A stretch of 5,393 bases of DNA from Actinomycetes bacterium (GTDB lineage: Bacteria > Actinomycetota > Actinomycetes > Actinomycetales > Cellulomonadaceae): NCBI GenBank assembly GCA_023462275.1, contig JAEWYD010000012.1, positions 1 through 5,393 of the forward strand, in the 5' to 3' direction. Below the pieces are notes generated by a model. The model saw only the letters and a program-made list of their open reading frames with translations, was not told where the DNA came from and did no database searches. Made by a program: the position numbers and the translations under genes. Positions 1 through 4,428 of this stretch are shown in pieces (positions within the stretch are counted from its first letter, which is position 1; each line of letters opens with the position of its first letter).

Positions 1-1
1 C

Positions 2-178
2 GCCTCGGGCGCGCTCGGTGCGTCGGCGACCTCCGTCGGTCCGGCCACGACCGCGAGAGCCGCGTCGCCGGAGACGGTCGGCTCGGGCAGCCCCGCGGGG
101 GCGGCCACGGGGGGCGGCGGCGCTGACGGCGCTGACGGCGGCACGGCGGTCCGATCGGCGGTGGGCGCCGACCGTTGA
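2..178 (+). CDS. C-terminal fragment of an unknown Ala/Gly/Ser/Thr-rich protein (partial, strand uncertain)
   Basis: An open reading frame enters from the left edge and ends at TGA 176-178, giving 58 residues rich in Ala, Gly, Ser and Thr with no recognisable domain. Third codon positions are about 88% G/C and first positions are strongly purine-biased, as in real genes of this genome. The stop lies only 4 bp from the stop of the convergent rfbA gene. Such tails occur at the ends of exported actinobacterial proteins, for example LCP-family cell-wall ligases that often sit near rhamnose genes, but the fragment does not show that family. A competing reading on the minus strand, from GTG 144-142 leftward without a stop, gives a Pro/Ala-rich N-terminus with similar third-position bias because it shares the same wobble positions. 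It lacks a convincing ribosome binding site. I slightly prefer the plus reading. Confidence 0.35.
   Translation, partial: ASGALGASATSVGPATTARAASPETVGSGSPAGAATGGGGADGADGGTAVRSAVGADR
119..136. repeat. Two tandem copies of a 9-bp unit
   Basis: GGCGCTGAC occurs twice in succession at 119-127 and 128-136, followed by GGCGG. In the plus reading frame it is codon-aligned and encodes Gly-Ala-Asp twice, so it looks like local duplication inside a low-complexity protein tail rather than a separate element. Confidence 0.55.
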
Positions 179-182
179 GGGG

Positions 183-1076
183 TCAGTCGGCGGCAGGACC
201 ACCCGGTGCGGCGTCGCGCTCGAGCAGGCCCAGCAGGTACGTACCGTAGCCGGACTTGACCAGCGACTCGGCGCGGACGCGCAGCTCGTCGTCGGTCAGG
301 AAGCCCTGGCGCCAGGCGACCTCCTCCGGCGAGCCGATCTTCAGGCCCTGGCGGTGCTCGATGGTGCGCACGTAGTCCGACGCCTCGACGAGGGAGTCGA
401 ACGTCCCCGTGTCCAGCCACGCGGTGCCGCGGGGCAGCACCTCGACGTGGAGCCGGCCCTGCTCGAGGTACGTGCGGTTGACGTCCGTGATCTCGTACTC
501 GCCGCGCGCCGAGGGCTGCAGGTCCCGGGCGATCGCGACGACGTCGTTGTCGTAGAAGTAGAGGCCGGGCACGGCGTAGCTGCTCCGGGGCTGCTTCGGC
601 TTCTCCTCCAGCGAGAGCGCGCGGCCGTCCGCGTCGAACTCGACGACGCCGTACGACGTCGGGTCCGCGACGCGGTAGGCGAAGACGGCGCCGCCCTCGA
701 TCTCGGCGAAGCGGGACAGGCGGGCGCCGAGGCCGGGCCCGTAGAAGATGTTGTCGCCGAGGACGAGCGCGGCGGAGTCCGAGCCGACGAAGTCGGCGCC
801 GAGCACGAAGGCCTGGGCCAGACCGTTGGGCTGGGCCTGCACTGTGTAGCTGATCGAGATCCCGAACTGCGAGCCGTCGCCCAGGAGCCGGTGGAACTGC
901 TCGGCGTCGTGCGGCGTCGTGATCACGAGGACGTCCCGGATACCCGCCAGGATCAGCGTGGAGAGCGGGTAGTAGATCATGGGCTTGTCGTAGACGGGCA
1001 CCAGCTGCTTGCTGACGCCGAGCGTGATCGGGTGGAGTCGGGTGCCGGAACCGCCGGCCAGGATGATCCCTCGCAT
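183..1076 (-). CDS. rfbA: Glucose-1-phosphate thymidylyltransferase (RmlA/RfbA)
   Basis: Cytoplasmic enzyme that joins dTTP and glucose-1-phosphate to give dTDP-glucose and pyrophosphate, the first and feedback-controlled step of dTDP-L-rhamnose synthesis. The 297-residue product matches the usual RmlA length of about 290. Visible family motifs, in order, are the nucleotide-binding loop GGSGTRLHP (residues 8-16) with K23 in SKQLVP, YDKPMIYYPLSTL (29-41), QAQPNGLAQAF (80-90), LGDNIFYG with metal-binding D108 (106-113), EEKP (157-160), GLYFYD (171-176), GEYEITDVN (192-200) and WLDTGT (220-225). The ATG is preceded by AGGA (minus strand of 1086-1089) at 9-nt spacing, which supports this start. 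It is transcribed divergently from manA across a roughly 100-bp control region. Its stop abuts the fragment at the left edge, so no rmlB, rmlC or rmlD partner is visible. All signature residues look intact. Confidence 0.97.
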   Translation of the reverse strand: MRGIILAGGSGTRLHPITLGVSKQLVPVYDKPMIYYPLSTLILAGIRDVLVITTPHDAEQFHRLLGDGSQFGISISYTVQAQPNGLAQAFVLGADFVGSDSAALVLGDNIFYGPGLGARLSRFAEIEGGAVFAYRVADPTSYGVVEFDADGRALSLEEKPKQPRSSYAVPGLYFYDNDVVAIARDLQPSARGEYEITDVNRTYLEQGRLHVEVLPRGTAWLDTGTFDSLVEASDYVRTIEHRQGLKIGSPEEVAWRQGFLTDDELRVRAESLVKSGYGTYLLGLLERDAAPGGPAAD

Positions 1077-1136
1077 GGTGGTCCATCCTGTCGCACACCG
1101 GCCGTGCGGCCAACGTGGGGCGCGGCACGAGGTTCA

Positions 1137-1158
1137 GTACGATCGGCGGCGTTCGTAC
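1137..1158. promoter_or_regulatory. Near-palindromic operator candidate and manA -10 in the rfbA-manA divergent region
   Basis: GTACGATCG (1137-1145) and CGTTCGTAC (1150-1158) form 9-bp inverted arms with one mismatched pair and a 4-bp centre. The outer six bases, GTACGA and TCGTAC, match perfectly. The left arm contains TACGAT (1138-1143), a good actinobacterial TANNNT -10 hexamer, which would start manA transcription near 1150 and leave a leader of about 28 nt. No good -35 is seen. A dimeric regulator bound here would overlap the manA promoter and lie about 60 bp upstream of the rfbA start, so it could act on both genes. The regulator is unknown. An RNA hairpin is an alternative, although only the right part would be in the manA transcript. 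Confidence 0.4.
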
Positions 1159-1168
1159 CGTCGACCGT

Positions 1169-1172
1169 GAGG
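1169..1172 (+). promoter_or_regulatory. Ribosome binding site deciding the manA start
   Basis: GAGG lies 5 nt before ATG 1178. It supports this start over the in-frame GTG at 1115, which would add 21 residues with no counterpart in the enzyme family. Confidence 0.7.
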
Positions 1173-1177
1173 CGCTG

Positions 1178-2371
1178 ATGCTCAGGCTGATCAACCGCGT
1201 CCAGGACTACGCCTGGGGGTCGGCGACGGCGATCCCCGAGCTCCTGGGTGAGCCGGTCACCGGCGGCCCCGTGGCCGAGCTCTGGCTCGGCGCCCACCCG
1301 GCGGCGCCGTCCTGCGCCGTGCGTGACGACGCGCGCGTCCCGCTGGACCGGCTCGTCGCGGAGCGTCCGGAGGCGATGCTCGGGTCCGACGTCGTCGCGC
1401 GGTTCGGCCCGTGCCTGCCGTACCTCCTGAAGATCATCGCCGTGGCGCGTCCGCTCTCCCTGCAGGTGCACCCGGACATCGACCGTGCCCGCGAGGGCTT
1501 CGCCGCCGAGGACGCCGCCGGCATCGACCTGCGGGACCCGCGCCGCAACTACAAGGACGCGAACCACAAGCCCGAGCTCGTCTACGCGCTCACGCGCTTC
1601 GAGGCGCTCTCCGGCTTCCGCGCGCCGCGGCGTGCGGCCGAGCTCTTCCACGGCCTCGACGCCCCGCTCGCCGTCGCCCTGCACGCGACGCTCGTCGCGG
1701 AGCCGACGTACCGCGGGATCCGGACGGCGTTCCGGCGGCTCCTGGAGCCCGAGCTGCGCCCGACGCCGGCGGAGGTGGAGGAGCTCGCGGACGCGTGCCG
1801 CCGCCGGCTCGAGGACGACTCGCCGTCGCCGCGTGCCGACGGGACGGTCGTGCGGCTGGCCGAGGCGTACCCCGGCGACCCGGGCGCCGTGACCTCCCTG
1901 CTGCTCAACCCGGTGACGCTCGAGCCCGGCGAGGCGATGTTCGTCCCCGCCGGCGGCGTGCACGCCTATCTGCAGGGCGTCGCGGTCGAGGTGATGGCGA
2001 ACTCCGACAACGTGCTGCGGGCCGGCCTGACGACCAAGCACGTCGACGTGGCGGAGCTCCTGGCGAACGTCGACTACGTGGCCGCGCCGCCCATCCGCGT
2101 GGCGCCCGAGGTGTTCCACGGCCGCGCCAAGGTGTTCTACGCGCCCGTCGACGACTTCGAGCTCTCCGTGGCCGAGTGCGACGGTGACGGCGCCTACCCC
2201 CTGCCGGGGCGCGGCCCGCGCGTCGTGCTCTGCGTCGAGGGCACCGCGAGCGTGCGGACGGGCAGCGCCGAGGCGACGCTCCGCCGAGGCGAGTCCGTGT
2301 TCGTGCCGGCCGCCGACGGCGCGCTCACGGTCACCGGGCCGGGCACCGTGGTGCAGGCCGACGTGCCGTGA
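1178..2371 (+). CDS. manA: Mannose-6-phosphate isomerase, class I (ManA)
   Basis: Zinc-dependent cytoplasmic enzyme interconverting fructose-6-phosphate and mannose-6-phosphate. It supplies mannose for GDP-mannose, glycolipids and mannosylated envelope polymers. The 397-residue protein has the type I PMI layout. The N-terminal start LINRVQDYAWGS (residues 4-15) is followed by PYLLKIIAVARPLSLQVHP (81-99) carrying metal ligands Q96 and H98. NHKPE (129-133) supplies E133, and PAGGVHAYLQG (257-267) supplies H262. The active-site segment NSDNVLRAGLTTKHVD (275-290) contains R281. These match the Gln-His-Glu-His zinc site known for the family. A C-terminal cupin-like segment with LCVEGTASV (351-359) and RRGESVFVPA (369-378) completes it. 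I chose ATG 1178 because the protein then begins at the conserved family N-terminus and has GAGG 5 nt upstream. The gene converges on the methyltransferase gene, with 25 bp between stops and no clear terminator. Confidence 0.97.
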   Translation: MLRLINRVQDYAWGSATAIPELLGEPVTGGPVAELWLGAHPAAPSCAVRDDARVPLDRLVAERPEAMLGSDVVARFGPCLPYLLKIIAVARPLSLQVHPDIDRAREGFAAEDAAGIDLRDPRRNYKDANHKPELVYALTRFEALSGFRAPRRAAELFHGLDAPLAVALHATLVAEPTYRGIRTAFRRLLEPELRPTPAEVEELADACRRRLEDDSPSPRADGTVVRLAEAYPGDPGAVTSLLLNPVTLEPGEAMFVPAGGVHAYLQGVAVEVMANSDNVLRAGLTTKHVDVAELLANVDYVAAPPIRVAPEVFHGRAKVFYAPVDDFELSVAECDGDGAYPLPGRGPRVVLCVEGTASVRTGSAEATLRRGESVFVPAADGALTVTGPGTVVQADVP

Positions 2372-2396
2372 CCGGTTCCGCGCCCGCCCCGGCGGC

Positions 2397-3017
2397 TCAG
2401 GGCCGGCGGGCCAGCACCACGAACTCGTTGTAGGTGAAGACGCGGCCGACGGCGCGGGGGAACGGGAACGAGTAGGACCGCTCCGGCGTCAGCCCGAGGT
2501 CGACGCAGAGCGCCCGCAGCGCGCCCGTGTCGGTGAACGCCACGTGGGTCGCGTCGGAGGCGAAGCCGCGCTCCTGCGGCGTGATGAGGACGATCCGCCC
2601 GCCGCGGCGCACGCAGGGCACGTAGGACTCGAGCACAGTCCGCGCGTCGGCGGGCTGCAGGTGCTCCACGACGTGCGCGACGAGCATCGAGTCGAAGCCC
2701 TCGGGCCGCGTGAGCTCCGCGTCCGCCCGGAACTCCTCGGTCGTCACGGCCGTGAAGCCGGCCTCGCGCGCCAGCGCCACGGAGTACGGGTTGTGGTCGA
2801 CGCCGACGCTGCCCGGGTCCAGGGCACGCAGGTTGCGCCCGGTGCCGCACCCGACGTCGAGCGTGCGCCCGAGGCGGAGCCGGCGCAGGTGGGCCCGGTA
2901 CGGGGCCTGGACGTCCAGCCACCGCTTCCACCGCGCGGTGCTGAGCGTGCGGAGGCGCTCGGCGTAGTCGGCGCCCGCGGTGGGCGGGTCCTCCGGCGGG
3001 ATCTCGGCGGGCGGCAT
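2397..3017 (-). CDS. Class I SAM-dependent methyltransferase, substrate unknown
   Basis: A 206-residue cytoplasmic protein with a single Rossmann-type methyltransferase domain of the Methyltransf_11/23 kind. Visible signatures are motif I LDVGCGTGRNL (residues 53-63), which binds SAM; the acidic end of strand 2 in VGVDHN (71-76, D74); the post-motif helix DSMLVAHVVEHL (109-120); and GGRIVLITPQ (139-148). The first ~40 residues, PPAEIPPEDPP followed by a basic, Trp-containing helix, probably form a lid or substrate-contacting extension. There is no signal peptide or membrane segment. The ATG has AGGGAG (minus strand of 3027-3032) at 9-nt spacing. The gene starts 47 bp after the TIGR03089 stop on the same strand, so the two are probably co-transcribed. 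The target cannot be told from sequence. Envelope-sugar neighbours make a sugar, lipid or polymer precursor plausible, but that is inference. Confidence 0.92.
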   Translation of the reverse strand: MPPAEIPPEDPPTAGADYAERLRTLSTARWKRWLDVQAPYRAHLRRLRLGRTLDVGCGTGRNLRALDPGSVGVDHNPYSVALAREAGFTAVTTEEFRADAELTRPEGFDSMLVAHVVEHLQPADARTVLESYVPCVRRGGRIVLITPQERGFASDATHVAFTDTGALRALCVDLGLTPERSYSFPFPRAVGRVFTYNEFVVLARRP

Positions 3018-3064
3018 CTGGGGATACTCCCTGGGCCGAGCGGGTGAGGGCAAGTGCGGGGGCG

Positions 3065-3811
3065 TCAGCCGGCCCGCACCGCCAGAGTGGCGGTGACGCG
3101 CTCGGTCTGCGCCAGGTGCGCGCGGGCGGCGTCGTCCTCCCCGCCGTCGGCGCCACGGAGCACGACGGAGCCGTTGCCCGCGTAGACCGCGAGCACCGCG
3201 CCCAGCACGTCGGTCAGGTCGGCGCGCTGGTCGGTGGCCTCGACGAGCGCCCGGGCGCCGGGCTCCGCGCCGCCGGCACGGGTCAGCACGTCCTGGCCCC
3301 AGTCGAGCAGGGACCTGTGCATCACCGTGCGGGCGGTCAGCTCGAGGGCCGGCCCGAGCGGGTCGGGCTCGGGCATCCAGGTCAGCACGTCGCCGTACCC
3401 GAGGACGGCGCTCGTCGCGTCGACGACGCCGGCGGGCAGCTCGCCGTCGTACGTCCGCGCCAGCGCCGGCAGGCCGAGGGCCACGACCGCCCGGTCGGTG
3501 GCGTCCGCGGGCCGGTCGGTCACCACGACGTGCACCCGGCCCTTCGGCGACGGCGCGATGCACGCGCCGACGCGCCAGGCGGCGAGGGCCCAGACCACGG
3601 AGCGCCAGTGCACGGGCAGGTCCAGCTGCACGCGCGTGCCGGGCCCCGCCTCGTACTCCTCGACGAGGAAGTTGGCGATCTTGGTCACCCAGTTGTCCAG
3701 CACCTGCCCGGAGAGCTCGACGCGTTCCGCGCCGGAGTACCAGGTCAGGCGCGGGCGCGCTTCGGCGGTCAGCTGGGCGAGCAGGCCGGGGATGGGCATC
3801 GCGCTGGTCAC
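3065..3811 (-). CDS. TIGR03089 family protein (degenerate AMP-binding-like, Actinobacteria-specific)
   Basis: The 248-residue protein matches my knowledge of TIGR03089, a single-copy actinobacterial family with distant similarity to the N-terminal part of AMP-dependent acyl-CoA synthetases. Family-like segments are RLTWYSGAERVELSG (residues 21-35), LDNWVTKIANFLVEEY (38-53), PGTRVQLDLPVHWRSVVWALAAWRVGACIAP (57-87) and VHVVVTDRP (93-101). The third and fourth resemble the synthetase N-domain. I see no Ser/Thr/Gly-rich ATP-binding loop of the YTSGTTGxPKG type and no room for the C-terminal catalytic subdomain, so classical adenylation is unlikely. The function is unknown. The start is GTG 3811-3809. 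It has no good Shine-Dalgarno but lies 6 nt after a TAGGCT -10 hexamer, suggesting a leaderless message. ATG 3799-3797 (residue 5) is an alternative start. It is divergent from whiB and probably leads an operon with the methyltransferase. In M. tuberculosis the homologue (Rv3268, from memory) lies beside an LCP gene and rmlD. Confidence 0.92.
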   Translation of the reverse strand: MTSAMPIPGLLAQLTAEARPRLTWYSGAERVELSGQVLDNWVTKIANFLVEEYEAGPGTRVQLDLPVHWRSVVWALAAWRVGACIAPSPKGRVHVVVTDRPADATDRAVVALGLPALARTYDGELPAGVVDATSAVLGYGDVLTWMPEPDPLGPALELTARTVMHRSLLDWGQDVLTRAGGAEPGARALVEATDQRADLTDVLGAVLAVYAGNGSVVLRGADGGEDDAARAHLAQTERVTATLAVRAG

Positions 3812-3817
3812 TGGCCC

Positions 3818-3823
3818 AGCCTA
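3818..3823 (-). promoter_or_regulatory. -10 hexamer for leaderless transcription of the TIGR03089 gene
   Basis: On the minus strand TAGGCT fits the actinobacterial TANNNT -10 element. Six bases (GGGCCA) separate it from GTG 3811, so transcription starting about 7 nt past the hexamer would begin at the start codon itself. This explains the missing Shine-Dalgarno. No clear -35 is present, which is common for such promoters. Confidence 0.45.
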
Positions 3824-3860
3824 GGGACAGTCGGGGCACAACCGGAGGTCGAGGGCCGAC

Positions 3861-3877
3861 CGGGTGAATTTCACCCG
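3861..3877. promoter_or_regulatory. Perfect 17-bp palindrome, likely operator, between the TIGR03089 gene and whiB
   Basis: CGGGTGAATTTCACCCG has two perfect 8-bp arms (3861-3868 and 3870-3877) around a single T. It sits 50 bp upstream of the TIGR03089 start and about 40 bp upstream of the whiB -35. It is also more AT-rich in its core than its surroundings. The one-base centre and non-coding position between divergent promoters favour a protein-binding site. As RNA it could form a 6-bp stem with an AATTT loop, but no U-tract follows and no gene ends here, so a terminator is unlikely. I do not recognise the regulator. Confidence 0.6.
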
Positions 3878-3917
3878 CCCCAGGACCCCGCCAGGCGGCG
3901 GCCTAGCACAACTCCGC

Positions 3918-3946
3918 TTGACGCCCGCGGATGACACGCGTGTAAT
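3918..3946 (+). promoter_or_regulatory. Near-consensus housekeeping-type promoter of whiB
   Basis: TTGACG (3918-3923) matches 5 of 6 bases of the -35 consensus. TGTAAT (3941-3946) matches 5 of 6 of the -10 consensus, and the spacer is the ideal 17 bp. Transcription would start near 3953 and give a leader of about 90 nt before whiB ATG 4044. Both hexamers stand out in this GC-rich sequence. Confidence 0.65.
3934..3943. promoter_or_regulatory. Palindrome overlapping the whiB -10 (candidate WhiA or BldD-like site)
   Basis: ACACGCGTGT is a perfect 10-bp palindrome that fills the downstream part of the spacer and runs into the -10 TGTAAT. With the preceding G it contains GACAC (3933-3937), the known core recognised by WhiA, the usual partner of WhiB. 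The flanking TGAC (3932-3935) and GTAA (3942-3945) also resemble BldD half-sites TNAC and GTNA, but they are separated by 6 bases instead of the 5 in the Streptomyces consensus. Binding here would directly affect promoter use. Which factor binds, if any, is inference. Confidence 0.4.
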
Positions 3947-4002
3947 TCTCTCAATGCGGTTCTGCCGGGCGACCGAGGCGGACAGGCCCGCCCAGATCAG
4001 CA

Positions 4003-4034
4003 GGTACGACCCCTGACGGGTACCGAAAGGGTAC
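4003..4034 (+). promoter_or_regulatory. Structured 5' leader of whiB with alternative hairpins
   Basis: GGTAC (4003-4007) can pair with GTACC (4020-4024). The same GTACC can instead pair with GGTAC (4030-4034) around a GAAAG loop (4025-4029). The two pairings exclude each other, and the second ends one base before the Shine-Dalgarno-like GGAAGAG (4035-4041), so leader folding could affect ribosome access. The stems are only 5 bp, so this is tentative. Confidence 0.3.
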
Positions 4035-4041
4035 GGAAGAG
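4035..4041 (+). promoter_or_regulatory. Ribosome binding site of whiB
   Basis: GGAAGAG is purine-rich and ends 2 nt before ATG 4044, with its GGA core 6 nt away. It is the best ribosome-binding match for this start. Confidence 0.5.
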
Positions 4042-4043
4042 AC

Positions 4044-4370
4044 ATGTGGAACTTGCTCGACGACGACGCAGCGTTCCCGTCTGACGTCCCTGCGCCCGTC
4101 GCCGGTGTCGCCCCGGTCCTCCCGCTCTTCGACATCGCCGACGACGAGGCAGCGCTCGGCTGGCAGGAACGCGCCCTCTGCGCCCAGACCGACCCCGAGG
4201 CGTTCTTCCCCGAGAAGGGCGGCTCGACGCGCGAGGCGAAGAAGGTGTGTACGCGCTGCGAGGTGCGCAGCGAGTGCCTCGAGTACGCGCTCGCGAACGA
4301 CGAGCGCTTCGGCATCTGGGGCGGGCTCTCCGAGCGCGAGCGGCGCAAGCTGAAGAAGCGCGTCGTCTGA
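4044..4370 (+). CDS. whiB: WhiB-family iron-sulfur transcriptional regulator (WhiB2/WhmD class)
   Basis: A small cytoplasmic [4Fe-4S] protein that works with the principal sigma factor, and in Streptomyces with WhiA, to switch on division and differentiation genes. M. tuberculosis and M. smegmatis relatives (WhiB2/WhmD) are linked to septation. The 108-residue product has four cluster cysteines, C46, C69, C72 and C78, in the canonical C-X22-C-X2-C-X5-C arrangement. ALCAQTDPEAFFPEKGGSTR (residues 44-63) and RSECLEYALANDERFGIWGG (75-94) are nearly identical to Streptomyces WhiB. The G-I-W-G-G turn (90-94) contacts sigma, and the basic tail RERRKLKKRVV (98-108) binds DNA. The acidic, Pro/Val-rich N-terminus (1-38) is variable in the family. 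The gene has its own promoter near 3918-3946 and diverges from the TIGR03089 gene. The glycosyltransferase gene begins 58 bp downstream and may share its transcript. Confidence 0.98.
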   Translation: MWNLLDDDAAFPSDVPAPVAGVAPVLPLFDIADDEAALGWQERALCAQTDPEAFFPEKGGSTREAKKVCTRCEVRSECLEYALANDERFGIWGGLSERERRKLKKRVV

Positions 4371-4398
4371 CGCCCGTCGCGGCGCGGCGCGGGCGACG
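4371..4398 (+). terminator. Possible GC-rich hairpin after whiB
   Basis: Just past the whiB stop, CGCCCG (4371-4376) can pair with CGGGCG (4390-4395), or CGTCGC (4375-4380) with GCGACG (4393-4398). No U-tract follows, and inverted repeats arise easily in such GC-rich DNA. It could weaken read-through into the glycosyltransferase gene or mean nothing. Confidence 0.2.
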
Positions 4399-4428
4399 CG
4401 TGCGCGCGCGGCAGTCATCATGGAGCCG

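Noticed and set aside
236..247. GGTACGTACC palindrome resembling the intergenic GTAC-rich sites
   Set aside because: It lies inside the rfbA coding sequence in the conserved C-terminal region, so protein coding explains it.
18..1178. Long plus-strand open frame (386 codons) antisense to rfbA
   Set aside because: It is Arg/Ala/Val-rich with no motif, while the opposite strand encodes a complete RmlA with every family signature. Long antisense frames are expected at this GC content.
977..2119. Minus-strand open frame (380 codons) antisense to manA
   Set aside because: Its composition is Arg/Gly/His-rich low complexity, and manA on the plus strand has the full zinc site and family length.
2372..2396. 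Bidirectional terminator between convergent manA and the methyltransferase gene
   Set aside because: Only CCGCC-CC-GGCGG is found; its loop would be too small, and no T-run follows in either direction.
2184..3047. Plus-strand open frame overlapping the manA end and the methyltransferase gene
   Set aside because: It has no recognisable domain and crosses two well-supported genes; it is a shadow of the methyltransferase codons.
3018..3839. Extension of the methyltransferase frame upstream into a 480-residue protein
   Set aside because: The upstream part is Arg/Ala/Pro-rich noise overlapping the TIGR03089 gene in another frame. The methyltransferase has its own ATG and AGGGAG site.
3836..3912. 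Direct repeat GCACAAC at 3836-3842 and 3906-3912
   Set aside because: Seven bases 70 bp apart is weak. Read on the minus strand, TTGTGC is only 12 bp from the -10, too close to serve as a -35.
3044..3934. Plus-strand open frame (296 codons) antisense to the TIGR03089 gene
   Set aside because: It is low complexity and covers the divergent promoter region; the minus strand matches a known family throughout.
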